From NCBI GenBank assembly GCA_014529385.2, contig CM043960.1, positions 125,653,043-125,703,042 on the forward strand: 50,000 bases of DNA, given 5' to 3'. Origin of the DNA: Adiantum capillus-veneris. Lineage: Eukaryota; Streptophyta; Polypodiopsida; Polypodiales; Pteridaceae. This document shows, in pieces, positions 1 through 10,510 of this stretch. Every line of letters starts with the position of its first letter. The first letter of the stretch is position 1. The position numbers and the translations under genes were made by a program. The notes under the pieces were generated by a model. It saw only the letters and a program-made list of their open reading frames with translations, ran no database searches and was not told the DNA's origin.

Positions 1-797
1 GAATGCATCCTATTGCATATGCCGAAGCATCTATATACACATGGAATATCTTCTCCCAATCTGGTGATTTCAAGACTGGAGCAGTAATGAGTGCCTCTTT
101 CAATTTCTTGAATGATTCCTCACACTCCTCTGTCCATTCAAAGTTCACTATTAGCCTGTAAAGTGGTTGGCCTATTATAGTGTACATGTAAATGAATCGT
201 CTATAATATCCGCAATGTCCCATAAAGCTCTGTACTTGTTTCGCATTGGTTGGTCTAGGCATATCCACTATAACTTTTATCTTCTCTAAATCCGTGGGTA
301 TTCCATTTTGTGAGACAATATGTCCCAGAATTCTGCCCTGTCGGACCATAAACACACATTTCTCAGGATTGAGACAAATGCGATATGTCCTACATTTCTC
401 AAATACTTTTCTTAGGTGTTCTAGATGCTCATCTCTCAGAAGAGAATGTACACATAAGTCATCCATGTATATTTCTAGGAACAACCTTAAGTATTCTTTG
501 AAATCATGCGTCATCAGCCTCTGGAAGGTTGCAGGAGCATTGGTTAGACCAAAAGGCATAACCCGATAAGCATAAATTCCCCACTCCGTTGCAAAAGCTG
601 TTTTATGTTGATCTTCCGGTGCTATGGCTAGCGGGTTATATCCTGAAAAACCATCAAGAAAGGAGTATGTTGTTTTCCCTGATACACGCTCTAGAACATG
701 ATCAGTTATCGGCAGGGGATAATTGTCCCTGATTGTTGCAGCATTCACTTTCTTTAAGTTGACACACACTCGGAGTTTTCCCTTCTCTCTCGAATAG
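1..797 (-). pseudogene. gypsy reverse transcriptase, partial
   Basis: The minus strand holds an open frame from about 797 down to the window edge. In order it shows a primer-grip-like start (RVCVNLKK), NAATIRDNYPLP, FLDGFSGYN, the fingers/palm motif MPFGLTNAPATFQ, the catalytic-box segment IYMDDLCVHS (YMDD type; the two Asp coordinate metal), GHIVSQNGI, and QSFMGHCGYYRRF. It continues into WTEECEESFKKLK and DASAYAIGCI, the junction between RT and RNase H. These are classic gypsy signatures. Near 790-800 the frame to the upstream segment is lost, so at least one frameshift separates RT from the protease part. No start codon is expected because RT is released from a polyprotein. Confidence 0.88.
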
Positions 798-912
798 GTT
801 GGGTTAATACCACCTTCCTATCCTCTATTGTGAATTTCCTGTAGTCGGAAGGAACATCCATGTTTTCCTTGATTTTGGCGTTTTCGTCCTCTCCACTCTC
901 AATTTCTGTCGT

Positions 913-1275
913 TCAAACTTCTTTCAGAGTTTTCTTGAGCTCTCTGTACTTGTTTCTACGTTCTAACTTGGACTCCGTGTGTTCTCTGTTGCTCTTGTTC
1001 TTTTCTGATTTTTCTGTTTCAGTTTTCGTTTCATTCCTTTGAACTTGATTTCTTGAGCTTCTTTTGTCTTTTCGAAAGCTCTTTTGATCATTGTCTCTCA
1101 TTCTTCCAGAAATCTTGTCCTTAACACAATCTTCCGCCTTTACTAGCATTAGGAATTGATTTTTTCCTCTTATTCTAGGCATCGGATTGGTTCTAACACC
1201 CCTTTGTTTTTCTCTTTGCTCTATAGCGTTTCTGGCGTTGTTTAGTTTGGTTCGGAAAATCATAAAATCTGACAT
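913..1275 (-). pseudogene. charged linker between gypsy protease and RT (frameshifted)
   Basis: About 120 residues are open in a frame different from the protease ORF just upstream. The composition is extremely rich in Lys, Arg and Glu, with no recognisable catalytic motif. It sits exactly between the protease and RT segments, so I infer it is the polyprotein linker carried on in a shifted frame, not a separate gene. It overlaps the end of the 1193-3928 frame by about 80 bases. The actual frameshift point cannot be fixed by eye. Confidence 0.45.
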
Positions 1276-3928
1276 CCGTTATAGTTTCTTCGTTTCCGCT
1301 TGAATTGTCCGTTGACTCGTTGTCTGCTTCATTTCCCCACTCTGGATGATCGAGAATGTCGTGAAACACCTCTTCTTCATCTTCCTTTTCCAGTGTATCG
1401 TTCTTTTCAGTTTCTTTTTCGAGTACAATTCTCAACATGAAGTACGGAACCACGTCATACCCGTCCTTGTCGCAAAATTTTGTTGTGGGACCATCCGAAA
1501 TTGCACAAACATCTAGGGTTGCTAGAATGTGTGTCCATTCTAATGGTTCAAGCGTGTCCTCTGGAAAGGGTTCTCCTATATAAGTTTCGTCTTCGATAGC
1601 CCTTTCTAAAACATATTTTTCTCGCCTTAGACTTCCACATTTCGAGGCTCCACACATCCATAACTCCTTGGGCTTACCTAACCAAGCTGAAAATTCGGAT
1701 CCCGCCAAAGTAGCTGAATCAAACTCCTCTACCGGTGTTCGGTTCACATCTTTGTAGCTATGGTCTTTCAGGTTCACACGTGTAGTGGTTTCCATATTTC
1801 TCAGGTATATGTGATCGTAGCCCCAATCCTGGACCATTTTCAACTGTCTCATGAATGGTCTTCCCAGTATGATATCATAGTTATTCTCCTTGCCAAAATC
1901 GACAATAGCAAAAGTATGTTCGTATTCAATGCCGCAAGAGGTCACTACAACTTTCTCTAATAACCCCATAGGTTTCTCCATGTGTCCATCTGCTAATTGG
2001 AGTTTCAACCTAGTCTTCCTTATTGCTGGTTTCCCCCATTTTTTCCAGATTTCTTTTGTAGCAATGGCTACCCCAGCTCCACTGTCTAGTATTGCCATCG
2101 TGTTCATGCCTTGGAATTCAACTGGTAAGGTTGTATTCCCCTCTTCACCTTTGCAATACTCTCCGACCTTGTTTAAGGGTACAGGCTTAGCGTTCTTTTG
2201 TGGTTTGCTCAGCTCTTGTATACCCTCTTGCAGTCTCGATGCTGGGTCTTTTATCCCAAATTTCTCCAAGCATTTTCCTACAGTGGTCCACATATGTGGT
2301 CTTAGCCTCAAAAGCTCAGCTAGAGTGATAGTGCATGTCACTGGTGTTGACAAGATCTCTATCAATCCTTGCGAGTCCATGACTTTTTCTGATGAAATTC
2401 TTCGTGAGGGAAGTGCTCTAATCTCGGATTTTGCTTCATACTCTCCTAAGTATGAAGGTAAGGTATTCAGTGAATGAGGTTTGCTCTCCATTGTTCTAAC
2501 AGAGCCCCCATCTCCCCAGTAAGATTGCAGATCCAAGTCCACTTGAGATCCTGCCTCAAATTCCACTATGGGAGGATTCCTGATGTCCTTTTCCCAATTT
2601 GTCTGATTAGCTTGGCAACTTAGCTCGTTTGCAAAGTTTGCCTCTCTCACTTGTTTCCAAAATTCATTGTAATCCTCATCTCTTCCGTAAATCCTCTGTA
2701 TGACTGGATGAAAACTCTCTATCTCTTGATCGGTTGTGTTCAATACTATGCGGTCATCCTTGTGTGTATTTTCAGGCTTTTGTCCACTGGGAGTCTTTTC
2801 AGCTACCCGTGAAATAATAGTCTCTTGCTGAATTGGGTTTTCCGTTCCACAATTCATTGTTTCTCTTGGTGGTTCTAATAAGGCTTGTGCAGTCTCGATC
2901 ATTCTCTGGCACATTTCAAGTCTCTGCTTTTCCAATTCCGCGTTTGGGTATGTCATCCACCTCTGTTCTTGTGTTTGGTTGTTCTTTAACCTAGCTTTGT
3001 AAGCTCTCATCAGTGCGTCCAATGGTTCGTGTACTTTGTCGACTAGCACTGATCCCCCTGAGCTTAAGCTCATTGTTTCTTTGATACTCTTTTGTTTCGT
3101 TCTTTTCGGGCTCATCTCTCGTTTCCCGTTTTGACTCTCAAGTTTTACTAATCTATCTTTAGTTCGCTTTAGTTCCTCAGCTAGAATAGCGTCATCACGT
3201 TCTTTTCTCAACTTCATGCGTGCTTTTCTAGCTTTCCATGTGTTTCTCTGACTCCGCGGTCCTTGACTAACCACTTCAGTCGCTAACTTTCCATTCTCAG
3301 GTTCTCTAGTGGTTTTCTTAGCTTGAGCTCTAGTAACAACTTGCGTTGGTATCAGAGTTTCATTTTCAGACCCACTGTTGGTAGGAATAGTTTCTAGCAT
3401 ATTCAATGTCGTCTTTTGCACTTTGTTTGGATTCTTTGAACAATCCTTAATGAAGTGAGTAACCCCACACTCAGTGCAATAAGCGTTAATTATAATGATT
3501 TCCGTATGTGGACAAACATTCATCAGATGGTCACCTCCACACTTGTAACAGGGTCCTAGTGCTGGTCTTGGTCCCACTTGATTCGTCCTTTGTGGATAGG
3601 ATGGTCTTTGTCCTGTTAACCCTCCATGAGCTATGAACATCAATGTTCTTGCGTCCAAATTGTATCTCTCTTCATCAGAAGCACTTGTAACTGTTGGTGT
3701 TCCAACATTCCCAATCATGCCCCATGGTTCTGGTTGTTTGGGTTCTTCTGGTGGGTAATACACAGTTGGAGATATGTGTGCACCAGATTCTTCATAATAG
3801 GCTTGAACAGGCACTAAGGCTTGTTCTTCCTGATTCTCTAAGGTTGGTGCATATCTAATGCCCACTGGTCTTGCTCCTGGTAAAGGTGGTTGTTGTCCCA
3901 ATACCGGTTGCGCTCTTTCTATCCCCAT
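1193..3928 (-). CDS. gypsy gag C-terminus plus aspartic protease
   Basis: This 911-residue frame is the longest in the element. Near residues 127-139 and just after lie two CX2CX3HX4C motifs (CYKCGGDHLMNVC and CTECGVTHFIKDC), a zinc-knuckle-like pair one residue shorter than the usual CX2CX4HX4C. A basic, low-complexity middle follows. The retropepsin domain has the catalytic triplet in MAILDSGAGVAIA (Asp near residue 615) and the second hallmark YDIILGRPFMRQ about 80 residues later. The final 180 residues are acidic and unassigned. It lies in the same frame as the gag segments upstream, separated from them only by a TGA at 4064-4066. The Met at 3928 is therefore probably internal rather than a true start. 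Confidence 0.8.
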   Translation of the reverse strand: MGIERAQPVLGQQPPLPGARPVGIRYAPTLENQEEQALVPVQAYYEESGAHISPTVYYPPEEPKQPEPWGMIGNVGTPTVTSASDEERYNLDARTLMFIAHGGLTGQRPSYPQRTNQVGPRPALGPCYKCGGDHLMNVCPHTEIIIINAYCTECGVTHFIKDCSKNPNKVQKTTLNMLETIPTNSGSENETLIPTQVVTRAQAKKTTREPENGKLATEVVSQGPRSQRNTWKARKARMKLRKERDDAILAEELKRTKDRLVKLESQNGKREMSPKRTKQKSIKETMSLSSGGSVLVDKVHEPLDALMRAYKARLKNNQTQEQRWMTYPNAELEKQRLEMCQRMIETAQALLEPPRETMNCGTENPIQQETIISRVAEKTPSGQKPENTHKDDRIVLNTTDQEIESFHPVIQRIYGRDEDYNEFWKQVREANFANELSCQANQTNWEKDIRNPPIVEFEAGSQVDLDLQSYWGDGGSVRTMESKPHSLNTLPSYLGEYEAKSEIRALPSRRISSEKVMDSQGLIEILSTPVTCTITLAELLRLRPHMWTTVGKCLEKFGIKDPASRLQEGIQELSKPQKNAKPVPLNKVGEYCKGEEGNTTLPVEFQGMNTMAILDSGAGVAIATKEIWKKWGKPAIRKTRLKLQLADGHMEKPMGLLEKVVVTSCGIEYEHTFAIVDFGKENNYDIILGRPFMRQLKMVQDWGYDHIYLRNMETTTRVNLKDHSYKDVNRTPVEEFDSATLAGSEFSAWLGKPKELWMCGASKCGSLRREKYVLERAIEDETYIGEPFPEDTLEPLEWTHILATLDVCAISDGPTTKFCDKDGYDVVPYFMLRIVLEKETEKNDTLEKEDEEEVFHDILDHPEWGNEADNESTDNSSGNEETITDVRFYDFPNQTKQRQKRYRAKRKTKGC

Positions 3929-4063
3929 AGGTCCTGGTACATTTCCCGTTGGGTATCGAGGTACTGGATGTACCTGAGGTGGTGCTAATTGAGCAAGAGG
4001 TGCATACTGATGCTCCCTTACATACCCTTTGTTGTAATAGCACTCCTCTGTTGGATGGTTTGT

Positions 4064-5050
4064 TCATTTTTGTTCAATAGCACACCATTTCAGTGGTTTT
4101 GGCAATGGTTTTTGGTATGGTGCCATCCTTTTTAGAGCATCTTCTATCATTTGCTCTACATTTGGCATGGTTGTTGTTTGAACATTCTTTTTAGTGGTAG
4201 TCTCGCTCGCTATGGAGGAAGAGCTACTGGATTCAAAATCTGTATCCGCTGACACCTCTCCATAAACCGTACAGTTATCCACTAAGTACAATGCTTCTCT
4301 CGTTACTTGCTCGAAACTTGTACAAGCTTTCAAGTGCAAGTCCTTCTTGAGAGTGTCGTTTCTCAATCCTTCAATAAAGAGAACAAATAGTCTGTCATCT
4401 TGTGGTCGTTCACGTACTGGACATCTCTCAATGTATTGTTTGAAGCGAAGTGAAGCTTCCTTCACTTTTTCGTGTTCTCTCTATTTAAAAGCATATATTT
4501 GTGAGACCGTATTGTGCTTAATCCCTCGTTTTGAGAATTCCTCAGCAAACTCTCTTAGAAAATGGTCAATGTCATGGAATCCCCCTCTGTTCAGTGGTTG
4601 AAACCATGTCAATGCCGTACCTTCTAGAGTAAGACCAAATCCCTCGTATTGTGTATGGAAATATGTTATCTGCTCAGCTCTTAAGACTTGCTTAAAGAGT
4701 GACACATGTGCATACGGATCTCCTGAACCACCATACTTCTTTGGCATACATTTGGCTGCTTGAGATGGTCTCATACGTCTATGGTCTGCTACCAATCTCA
4801 TTGCTCCTGTGTCCCGGCTAAAGCTTTCTCTAGCATCATGGACTTCATGGGTTACCCTTGTCGGTTCCCCTGCCCTGAGTCTACTACTAGGAGGTAAATG
4901 TGATGGTTCCGCTTCGAACCTTCGACCTGGAGTGGTATACGTGGGGATTGGAACTGCACTACCTCGATTCGTATCCATTGACTCTCTGGAATGTAATGAT
5001 CCCATTGGTCCGGGCTTCGAGTACTGAGGTTGACTGAAAGAGTCAGCAGC
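4064..5050 (-). pseudogene. gypsy gag capsid region with two in-frame stops
   Basis: Two consecutive open segments (about 5050-4484 and 4480-4067) share one frame. They are interrupted by TAG at 4481-4483 and closed by TGA at 4064-4066. The first contains YGGSGDPYAHVSLFKQVL and TALTWFQPL...FLREFAEEF, matching the retrotransposon gag pattern (aromatic, Trp-Phe, then F..F). The second contains ASLRFKQYIERCP and FIEGLRNDTLKKDL, the usual C-terminal half of that domain. Gag forms the virus-like particle that packages element RNA. Codon context suggests the TAG was a Gln codon and the TGA a Trp codon, both explicable by a single C-to-T change on one strand or the other. Confidence 0.8.
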
Positions 5051-5757
5051 CTAATTCTTTGTCCTCCTGTTGTCATTGGGTTTTGCACTCCATTTGTTGG
5101 TGCTGGTCTTTGTGAGCTAGAAGTAACATAATACTGATGTAGTGGTCCCCCAAAGTATGTATATCCTTCTAATTCTTTCTTGCCCATTGTTGAGTATTGC
5201 CTCCCATACTTGTCGTAAGCGGCAATTTTCACTTCCGATCCCTCTGTGTAGGTAAAGACATAAAGTCTTTTTTGGTCTGTCAACTCTCCGGTGTAGGGTT
5301 CTTCACATCTATAATAGAGATCTTGCTCCCCATTATTATATTTGTATAGCCCCACATAGATGTTATCAGTGTTGATCCTTGTAGTTTCATTCTCTCTTCT
5401 TAACCTCACATCAGGGAAGTTCATTATTGGTGCTTTCTCCTCAAGTTCTTCATCTACTTTGGCTTTGGTGCCCATCAATCTCCACTTGTCCACAATGTTA
5501 GGGTTTAGGACTACCAAGTACATGGTACCCTCGTCATCTAGATATCTATCTCCGCTATAGCTCACAGGCACTAAGTCCTTGAACTCACTAGGTCTATCTT
5601 CTATCTTTACACAATAGCGGTCCATTCCATCTTTGTAGATCTTGGCACCTTGCTCATTGTCGTACTGGTATTTTATGAACAATAGCTTCATTGTGGCGGA
5701 AGGGTTTGATGGTCCTGCTGCCATATTTTCTCTATTGTTCAGGTTCAAGTATTCCAA
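5045..5757 (-). CDS. unrecognised N-terminal domain upstream of gypsy gag
   Basis: An ATG at 5757 opens a frame whose first 210-230 residues do not resemble gag. They are rich in Tyr, Asp, Glu and Lys, with recurring patterns such as GDRYLDDEGTMYLVVLNPN, NIYVGLYKYNNGEQDLYYRC and GRQYSTMGKKELEGYTYFGG, suggesting a mostly beta-strand fold. No membrane segment or signal peptide is visible. A Pro/Ser/Thr-rich tail follows, and near 5040-5055 the frame passes to the gag frame by an apparent frameshift; the open frame itself continues to 4852 in the wrong register. It is the first product of the element after the leader. I do not recognise the family. Captured host domain, lineage-specific gag extension or matrix-like domain are all possible. 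Confidence 0.6.
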
Positions 5758-6104
5758 GTGTTCGGTGAAAATCTCTTAAGATCTCTCCGAAGAAGTATCA
5801 GAAACACTTCCTTCAAAGATCGGCTCTAATGGTTGCACCCAACTTTGGTTTACACTTCCCTCGGTTGATATGACACTTGCTTGTTCCCCTTGTTTTGGTT
5901 GGTTATTCTGGAGATTCCTGCCCGATCTCAAATTCATCAATTCTCCTAAAGGACTTTAACTTTTCCTTCTCGGCAATTTGTTTTCCCAAGTTTTTGTGGT
6001 CGGAATTGATCCAAACTGATTGATACTTGGTCAATTGTTTAATCTTGTCAGTTGGACAACATCTGTTTCATCAAGTGAGAATTTTGTTGCAGTTATGCTG
6101 AAAA

Positions 6105-6128
6105 AGACATTATACGCGTATGATGTCT
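6105..6128. repeat. 24-bp palindrome, copy 1
   Basis: Half-site AGACATTATACG followed by CGTATGATGTCT. The two arms match except at one position, where the left arm has T instead of C. Confidence 0.9.
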
Positions 6129-6384
6129 TTTTTCACAGATTTGGACTATTTTGGTTAAGCTCACTCTCAGTAGCCCCCTTATGCTCTGTCCACTCACAAA
6201 ATTCAGTTTGAACTCTGTTTGAGCAAGTTATGGCTAATTTAGGCTTTTCTTGGCAATTTTCCGCTTTTGATTTGTTTTGGGTCAATTGTGATCCAAATGG
6301 AATGAAACTTGAAATATAACCTCTAGACAGCTATTACAATGGATCTGTGTTGGCAAAGTATCAAAATATGTCCAAAATTAGGTC

Positions 6385-6412
6385 AAAGACATCATACGCG
6401 TATGATGTCTTT
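6385..6412. repeat. palindrome, copy 2 (perfect over 28 bp)
   Basis: The core is half-site AGACATCATACG followed by its exact reverse complement. Perfect symmetry extends two more bases on each side (AA/TT). Confidence 0.92.
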
Positions 6413-6511
6413 TTCATCAATTTGGGTCAAGACTTGATATTTATGCTTTCTACAGTGTTTGTAACAATCTTGTCAGGTCAGATATCAAAAATAAGCAGTG
6501 GATGTGCTAAA

Positions 6512-6535
6512 AGACATTATACGTGTATGATGTCT
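6512..6535. repeat. 24-bp palindrome, copy 3
   Basis: Same core with two C-to-T changes (left arm ATTATACG, centre CGTG instead of CGCG). Both look like cytosine-deamination changes from the perfect copies. Confidence 0.9.
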
Positions 6536-6796
6536 TTTGTCCCAGATTTTGACTATTCTTGGTTTTAAGCCTTCTCCAATGTTTATAATTGAGTTTCAAG
6601 TGTTTTTGTCAGGTTTGAATGTAAAAACAAGATCTGAATCCAAAATTTCCTATTCTTTGCGTTTCTTGGACTCCGGTTTGTCTTTTTGGGTTTCTTTGAG
6701 TGTTAATGCTCTTGTTTTAAGTTGAAATTAGGGTATAACCCCCCTTTTGAACACTCTGGTAAAGTCAAAATTTCTGTTTTGGTCTCTGTTTGGTCA

Positions 6797-6826
6797 TTTA
6801 GACATCATACGCGTATGATGTCTAAA
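6797..6826. repeat. palindrome, copy 4 (perfect over 30 bp)
   Basis: Same 24-bp core as copy 2, flanked by TTT and AAA, giving perfect symmetry over 30 bp. The flanking bases differ from those of copy 2 (AA/TT), so the core itself is what all copies share. Confidence 0.92.
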
Positions 6827-7339
6827 GTTGCAGATTTCCAGTTTTTTGGCACAGAATCCTTCCTAAAGCTTTCTCAAGTGCTCAGCAACTCCCAGATACA
6901 CAGAAAATTTCTCTGACTTTTATTTATTGCAAGTTTCACTACTAACTCGACGGTTTAGTGATCTAACATGCAATCAACCATATCAAGCAAATACTCCAAT
7001 GATTACTAGCTCTATATCAGGATCAAATGAAGTCCTACCTAAGCTATTCCTAATCATAAAATGGGTTTGGTAATTGTGATTTTAAAGAGATCCACTGCCA
7101 CTGACGGACTAGCAAATTCTTCTTCTATCAACAACTACTCAACACCAACAAAACAACAAACAAATCTAAGCTAAACTAAAAATACTGTCAACACGGAAGA
7201 CCCAGGAATACCCCACTTCCTAGTATCTCTCGAGATCTTCGGAGTCCACCACTCCTAGATCTTTTCTAACTAAAGTATACAAAGTAGTTTATACGACTCA
7301 CCTCGTAGGATTAGTCTAAGGTCACCTACTTAGGGCTCT

Positions 7340-7359
7340 CGTCCCCGGCAGCGGCGCCA
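7340..7359 (-). promoter_or_regulatory. primer-binding site, tRNA-Asp type
   Basis: On the minus strand the site reads TGGCGCCGCTGCCGGGGACG. This is complementary to the 3' end of plant tRNA-Asp (…CCCCGGCAACGGCGCCA) with one mismatch. It lies two bases inside the LTR edge, as expected for minus-strand DNA priming. Confidence 0.88.
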
Positions 7360-7361
7360 AA

Positions 7362-7985
7362 TGTTAAGGCGGTTACGCCGCTAGCGGAAGCTAAATAGCG
7401 AGAACTCAACCAACAACAGAATTTGTCAGACGAGGACGGAGCTTGACCCGCAGGCGCATGGAAACAACTAGGTGGGTGTCAAATCACCTACTCGACCTTC
7501 TAATGACAATCACTACTAAGGAAATCAAATCTAAGTTCTAAAATACGCAAGTGACTGAAATCCGTACTATGAATGAATGCTATACCAAACAAAATCTAGA
7601 ATCATTGAATCGATCTCAAACTCAAGGGGAAGTCTATACACTAGGTAAGAACAACACCCTAAAGACTTGAACTGCAAAATCAACCTACAACCACTCCGTG
7701 CGGTAAACGCGTATGAAGACATGCCAAAAAATACAGGTGATCGAAACTTGACCCCGATGGTACTAATGTGTAGCTCTACTCATTGTGGTTCTATAGATAT
7801 GCTGCACGCTCAATTCGGACACACGAGTTGGAAGAAAACTCACACCGAAGCTCGTAGGAACTTACCACACATAGAAGCCGATAGCGCGCACTCTTGGTAT
7901 TTGAGCGTAGCTCTCGCTGTTGCTAACACAATGGCGGTGTCGCTTCTCCAATGGCGGCTCCGTAGCTCGCGTAGCAAGTAGATAA

Positions 7986-8046
<61 letters not shown>

Positions 8047-8220
8047 ACACAGTCACGGCGCTCAAAAACTCACATTGATTAATAATCTGCCTTTTTTTAG
8101 GTTACAAAAACTTTGGCTTATATACCTCAGACTTGGAGGTGAGAACATCTCTAACTTATTACATCAGCAAGTGAAATTACTTCGGGATTACAAGCTGGAA
8201 ACTCAATTGAGTCTCGTTAC
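7362..8220 (-). repeat. 5' LTR of the gypsy element (outer end uncertain)
   Basis: On the plus strand the inner LTR edge starts TGTTAAGGCGG at 7362, so in element orientation the LTR ends ...CCTTAACA, a normal CA terminus next to the primer site. A TATA-like box reads TATATAA on the minus strand at about 8118-8124, so U3 must extend to higher coordinates. The (TC)n tract at 7988-8044 falls downstream of that box and would be in the R/U5 transcript. The outer edge cannot be set because the other LTR and the target duplication are off the window. Confidence 0.65.
7988..8044. repeat. (CT)n microsatellite inside the gypsy LTR
   Basis: An uninterrupted CT dinucleotide tract of about 57 bp. Arg-Glu dipeptide ORFs read through it are artefacts. 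Confidence 0.97.
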
Positions 8221-8719
8221 TTAATGAATGGCTCAAATCAAAATTAATGTCGGAAAGACATTTATTACAATCAATGGTTACAAAATGATGAGTGTGAGCA
8301 AAAATGTGGGTGTGATCCTCTGCTGGCTCAACAGGTGCTGCCAAATAATAACCCTCTCGGCCATTTTACCTTCGCATAGTATTTTAGACTTTTTATTCAA
8401 TAAGCCACTATGGCTGCTTGTAAGTAGCTTTAGTGAGAATTCACCCTTATGGGACATGCAATAAGTGATGTGCTCTACTCAAGTACTCAAGTGGACTAGA
8501 TGTAAAAGAGGGGCCTCTAATTTTGGCACCCAAAACTTAAATAATAAATTAAATACCAAAATCCACAAGAAGGGGTGCCGTGGCTACGATTTTAGGCTAT
8601 TCACTTGCAATATTCTCTTCTCTTCTCTCTTAGACTATGCTAAATCATGATGTGTGCCCTCTAATTATGTATACATTTCTTACAATCTCTTACACTTTGT
8701 CCTTGTGAAATCTCTTCTC

Positions 8720-8759
<40 letters not shown>

Positions 8760-10510
8760 GTTGTCTAGTTTAGGTGTGTGTGTACTTGGAAATTGGGATA
8801 GATGGTGAGAGGTTGACAGGGAAGTGTGCAAGCAACATTGGAAATTGGAAGAAACCATTCTCCCCATCTCCTGGTTCAACAGGCTGATCCTCAACGGATC
8901 CAGACGGATAAAAACAACTTCCCAATCAAATGTTAACCCTGAACGGGTTAAATTGTCCATGCTTCTTCAAGAATTATCTCCTTTAGTACAAAAATCAAGC
9001 TGATCTCTTATATTCCTTTGCAAATTCATCAACGTCTTTGTATTCATAAATAAGTAACAAGATTTTAATCCGACCTTAATTGTAGGATCAAGAGCTGGCT
9101 GCACAAATTGAGAGGAGAGGCATGTGCTTGTGGGGAGTAGTGTACGAATATTGATCTGAGCATCGTCTCACATTTCCCTTTATCCATGACAAGATGTCAA
9201 TCTCTGGCCCAGGCTTGCGCTTGGAATTAGTCAATGGAATGCGATGTCCTGAGGCGAGAGGCTTGAACGAGGACTTGTTTTGCTTCAACCATGTGCAATG
9301 GGTAGAGTGGTGGACAACTATGGTTGCCCATGTCTACAATCCCAGGCAAGAAAAAGTTCAAGGACATGTAATTGAATTTATCAATTCTCTTGTTTGTCTT
9401 GGAAAGTCATTTTGTGTTGTGTTTTTGTGGGGAGGTGGAACATGCAAGACCTCATGACAATTGCAATATGCAAAATGAAAGAGGAGGACAATGACGTGCA
9501 TGCTTTTTTGGTGTCAAATAAATGAAGTCCCGGAGAAGAATGGATGTCCTTCAACAAACTTCTTGGGTTTCATGGCGAGTGAAACTCAATACAATTGGAA
9601 TGCATCCCATACAATGTTCAACGGAGGACCCAACAAGGTTATGGAAGGACGGGAGTGTTTGTGCCTTTTCCATTAGGAGAAAAATTTGGGAATCCACACC
9701 ATGGAATACGTTGTTACGGCTTTCCTAGACCACCACAAGCGATTGTGCCATATGTGGCAATGTGGTCAATTGACAAAGGAGGCAGAGAGAGAATACAAGC
9801 TCATTTGAGTGTGGTGGGCAATGGGCAAAGTAGCCAATACCAATTTGAAACCCATGGAGTGTTGGCTAAGTTGTTGGCATGTTAGAAAAGAAAGTTATTA
9901 GGGCAAGTATGTTGAGATGTCATGTTTATTGTTAAATGCTTTACTCCCATATTGACTAATATCTTTGTTTTATCTTTTGTAGCCTATAGACTGCACATGT
10001 GTTGAGTGGATGCCCAAAACGAACCTCTTAGAGTCATGAGCAGTTTGCTGCAACACGCTAAACGCATAGCACACATAGAGGGTAAATATATTGGGGATGG
10101 TCCTAGTGTTCCCAAGCTGAGAGACACAGACTCTTTGTCCTGCTCATAACAATTGCATCATCAATTGTTCCATTCTCAATGCCTCCATCCCAAGGATGCT
10201 TGATTTGATTAAGGACAACATGACAATATCCAAGCCGTGCAAGCATATACACAATGTGATTAAAGTAGAACCAAACTCTCACAGGCTAGAGTATCTCACA
10301 CACAATGCACCACTCCAAAGGAAATATAGGAAAATTTCATAGCAGTAGGCATCAATGGAAACACATGGACCATACAAAGGTGCAAGGTTGAATCAAGATT
10401 CATTTGCCAAGGGGTACTACCCAGTAGCATAAGGTGCAGAAAGAAAGTGAATTTATGCAGGGAAGGTACAACAACACCACACTTTTTCAAATAGCAAAGT
10501 TAGGAGGGAT
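8221..10510. other. unassigned intergenic DNA
   Basis: No recognisable gene is seen. A (GT)n tract lies at 8722-8758. On the plus strand two open segments, 9194-9457 (87 residues, WGGGTCKTS near its end) and 9595-9885 (96 residues, containing GVFVPFPLGEKFGNPHHGI), could be exons or relics, but I recognise neither and they lie in different frames. A further short open run near 10177-10340 ends at a stop. All are low confidence. Confidence 0.4.
8722..8758. repeat. (TG)n microsatellite
   Basis: About 18 uninterrupted TG units, with a further short TG run near 8774. Confidence 0.96.

Larger units (their letters stand above)
5758..7339 (-). other. long untranslated leader of the gypsy element
   Basis: About 1.58 kb separates the primer-binding site from the first ATG of the element. 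No substantial open frame is seen. The segment carries four copies of a 24-bp palindrome and short similar flanks (for example an 'agattt...gactatt..tggtt' stretch after copies 1 and 3). Copies 1-4 are spaced 282, 125 and 288 bp apart, which would fit a decayed tandem unit of about 140 bp with some palindromes lost. A leader in this position normally carries packaging and dimerisation signals. Confidence 0.6.
1..8220 (-). mobile_element. Ty3/gypsy LTR retrotransposon, 5' two-thirds (runs off left edge)
   Basis: Read on the minus strand from high to low coordinate, this stretch has an LTR, a primer-binding site complementary to tRNA-Asp, a long leader, an unusual N-terminal domain, gag, two zinc-knuckle-like motifs, an aspartic protease and the start of reverse transcriptase. 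That order is typical of Ty3/gypsy (Metaviridae). RNase H, integrase and the 3' LTR must lie left of base 1. A tRNA-Asp primer is common in Athila-type plant elements, but lineage is not proved. Two in-frame stops and about three frameshifts make this copy defective. The outer LTR edge near 8.2 kb is a guess, because the partner LTR is not in the window. Confidence 0.85.

Noticed and set aside
9194-9885. Two plus-strand ORFs as exons of one host gene
   Set aside because: They are in different frames, show no convincing splice sites by eye and match no family I recognise.
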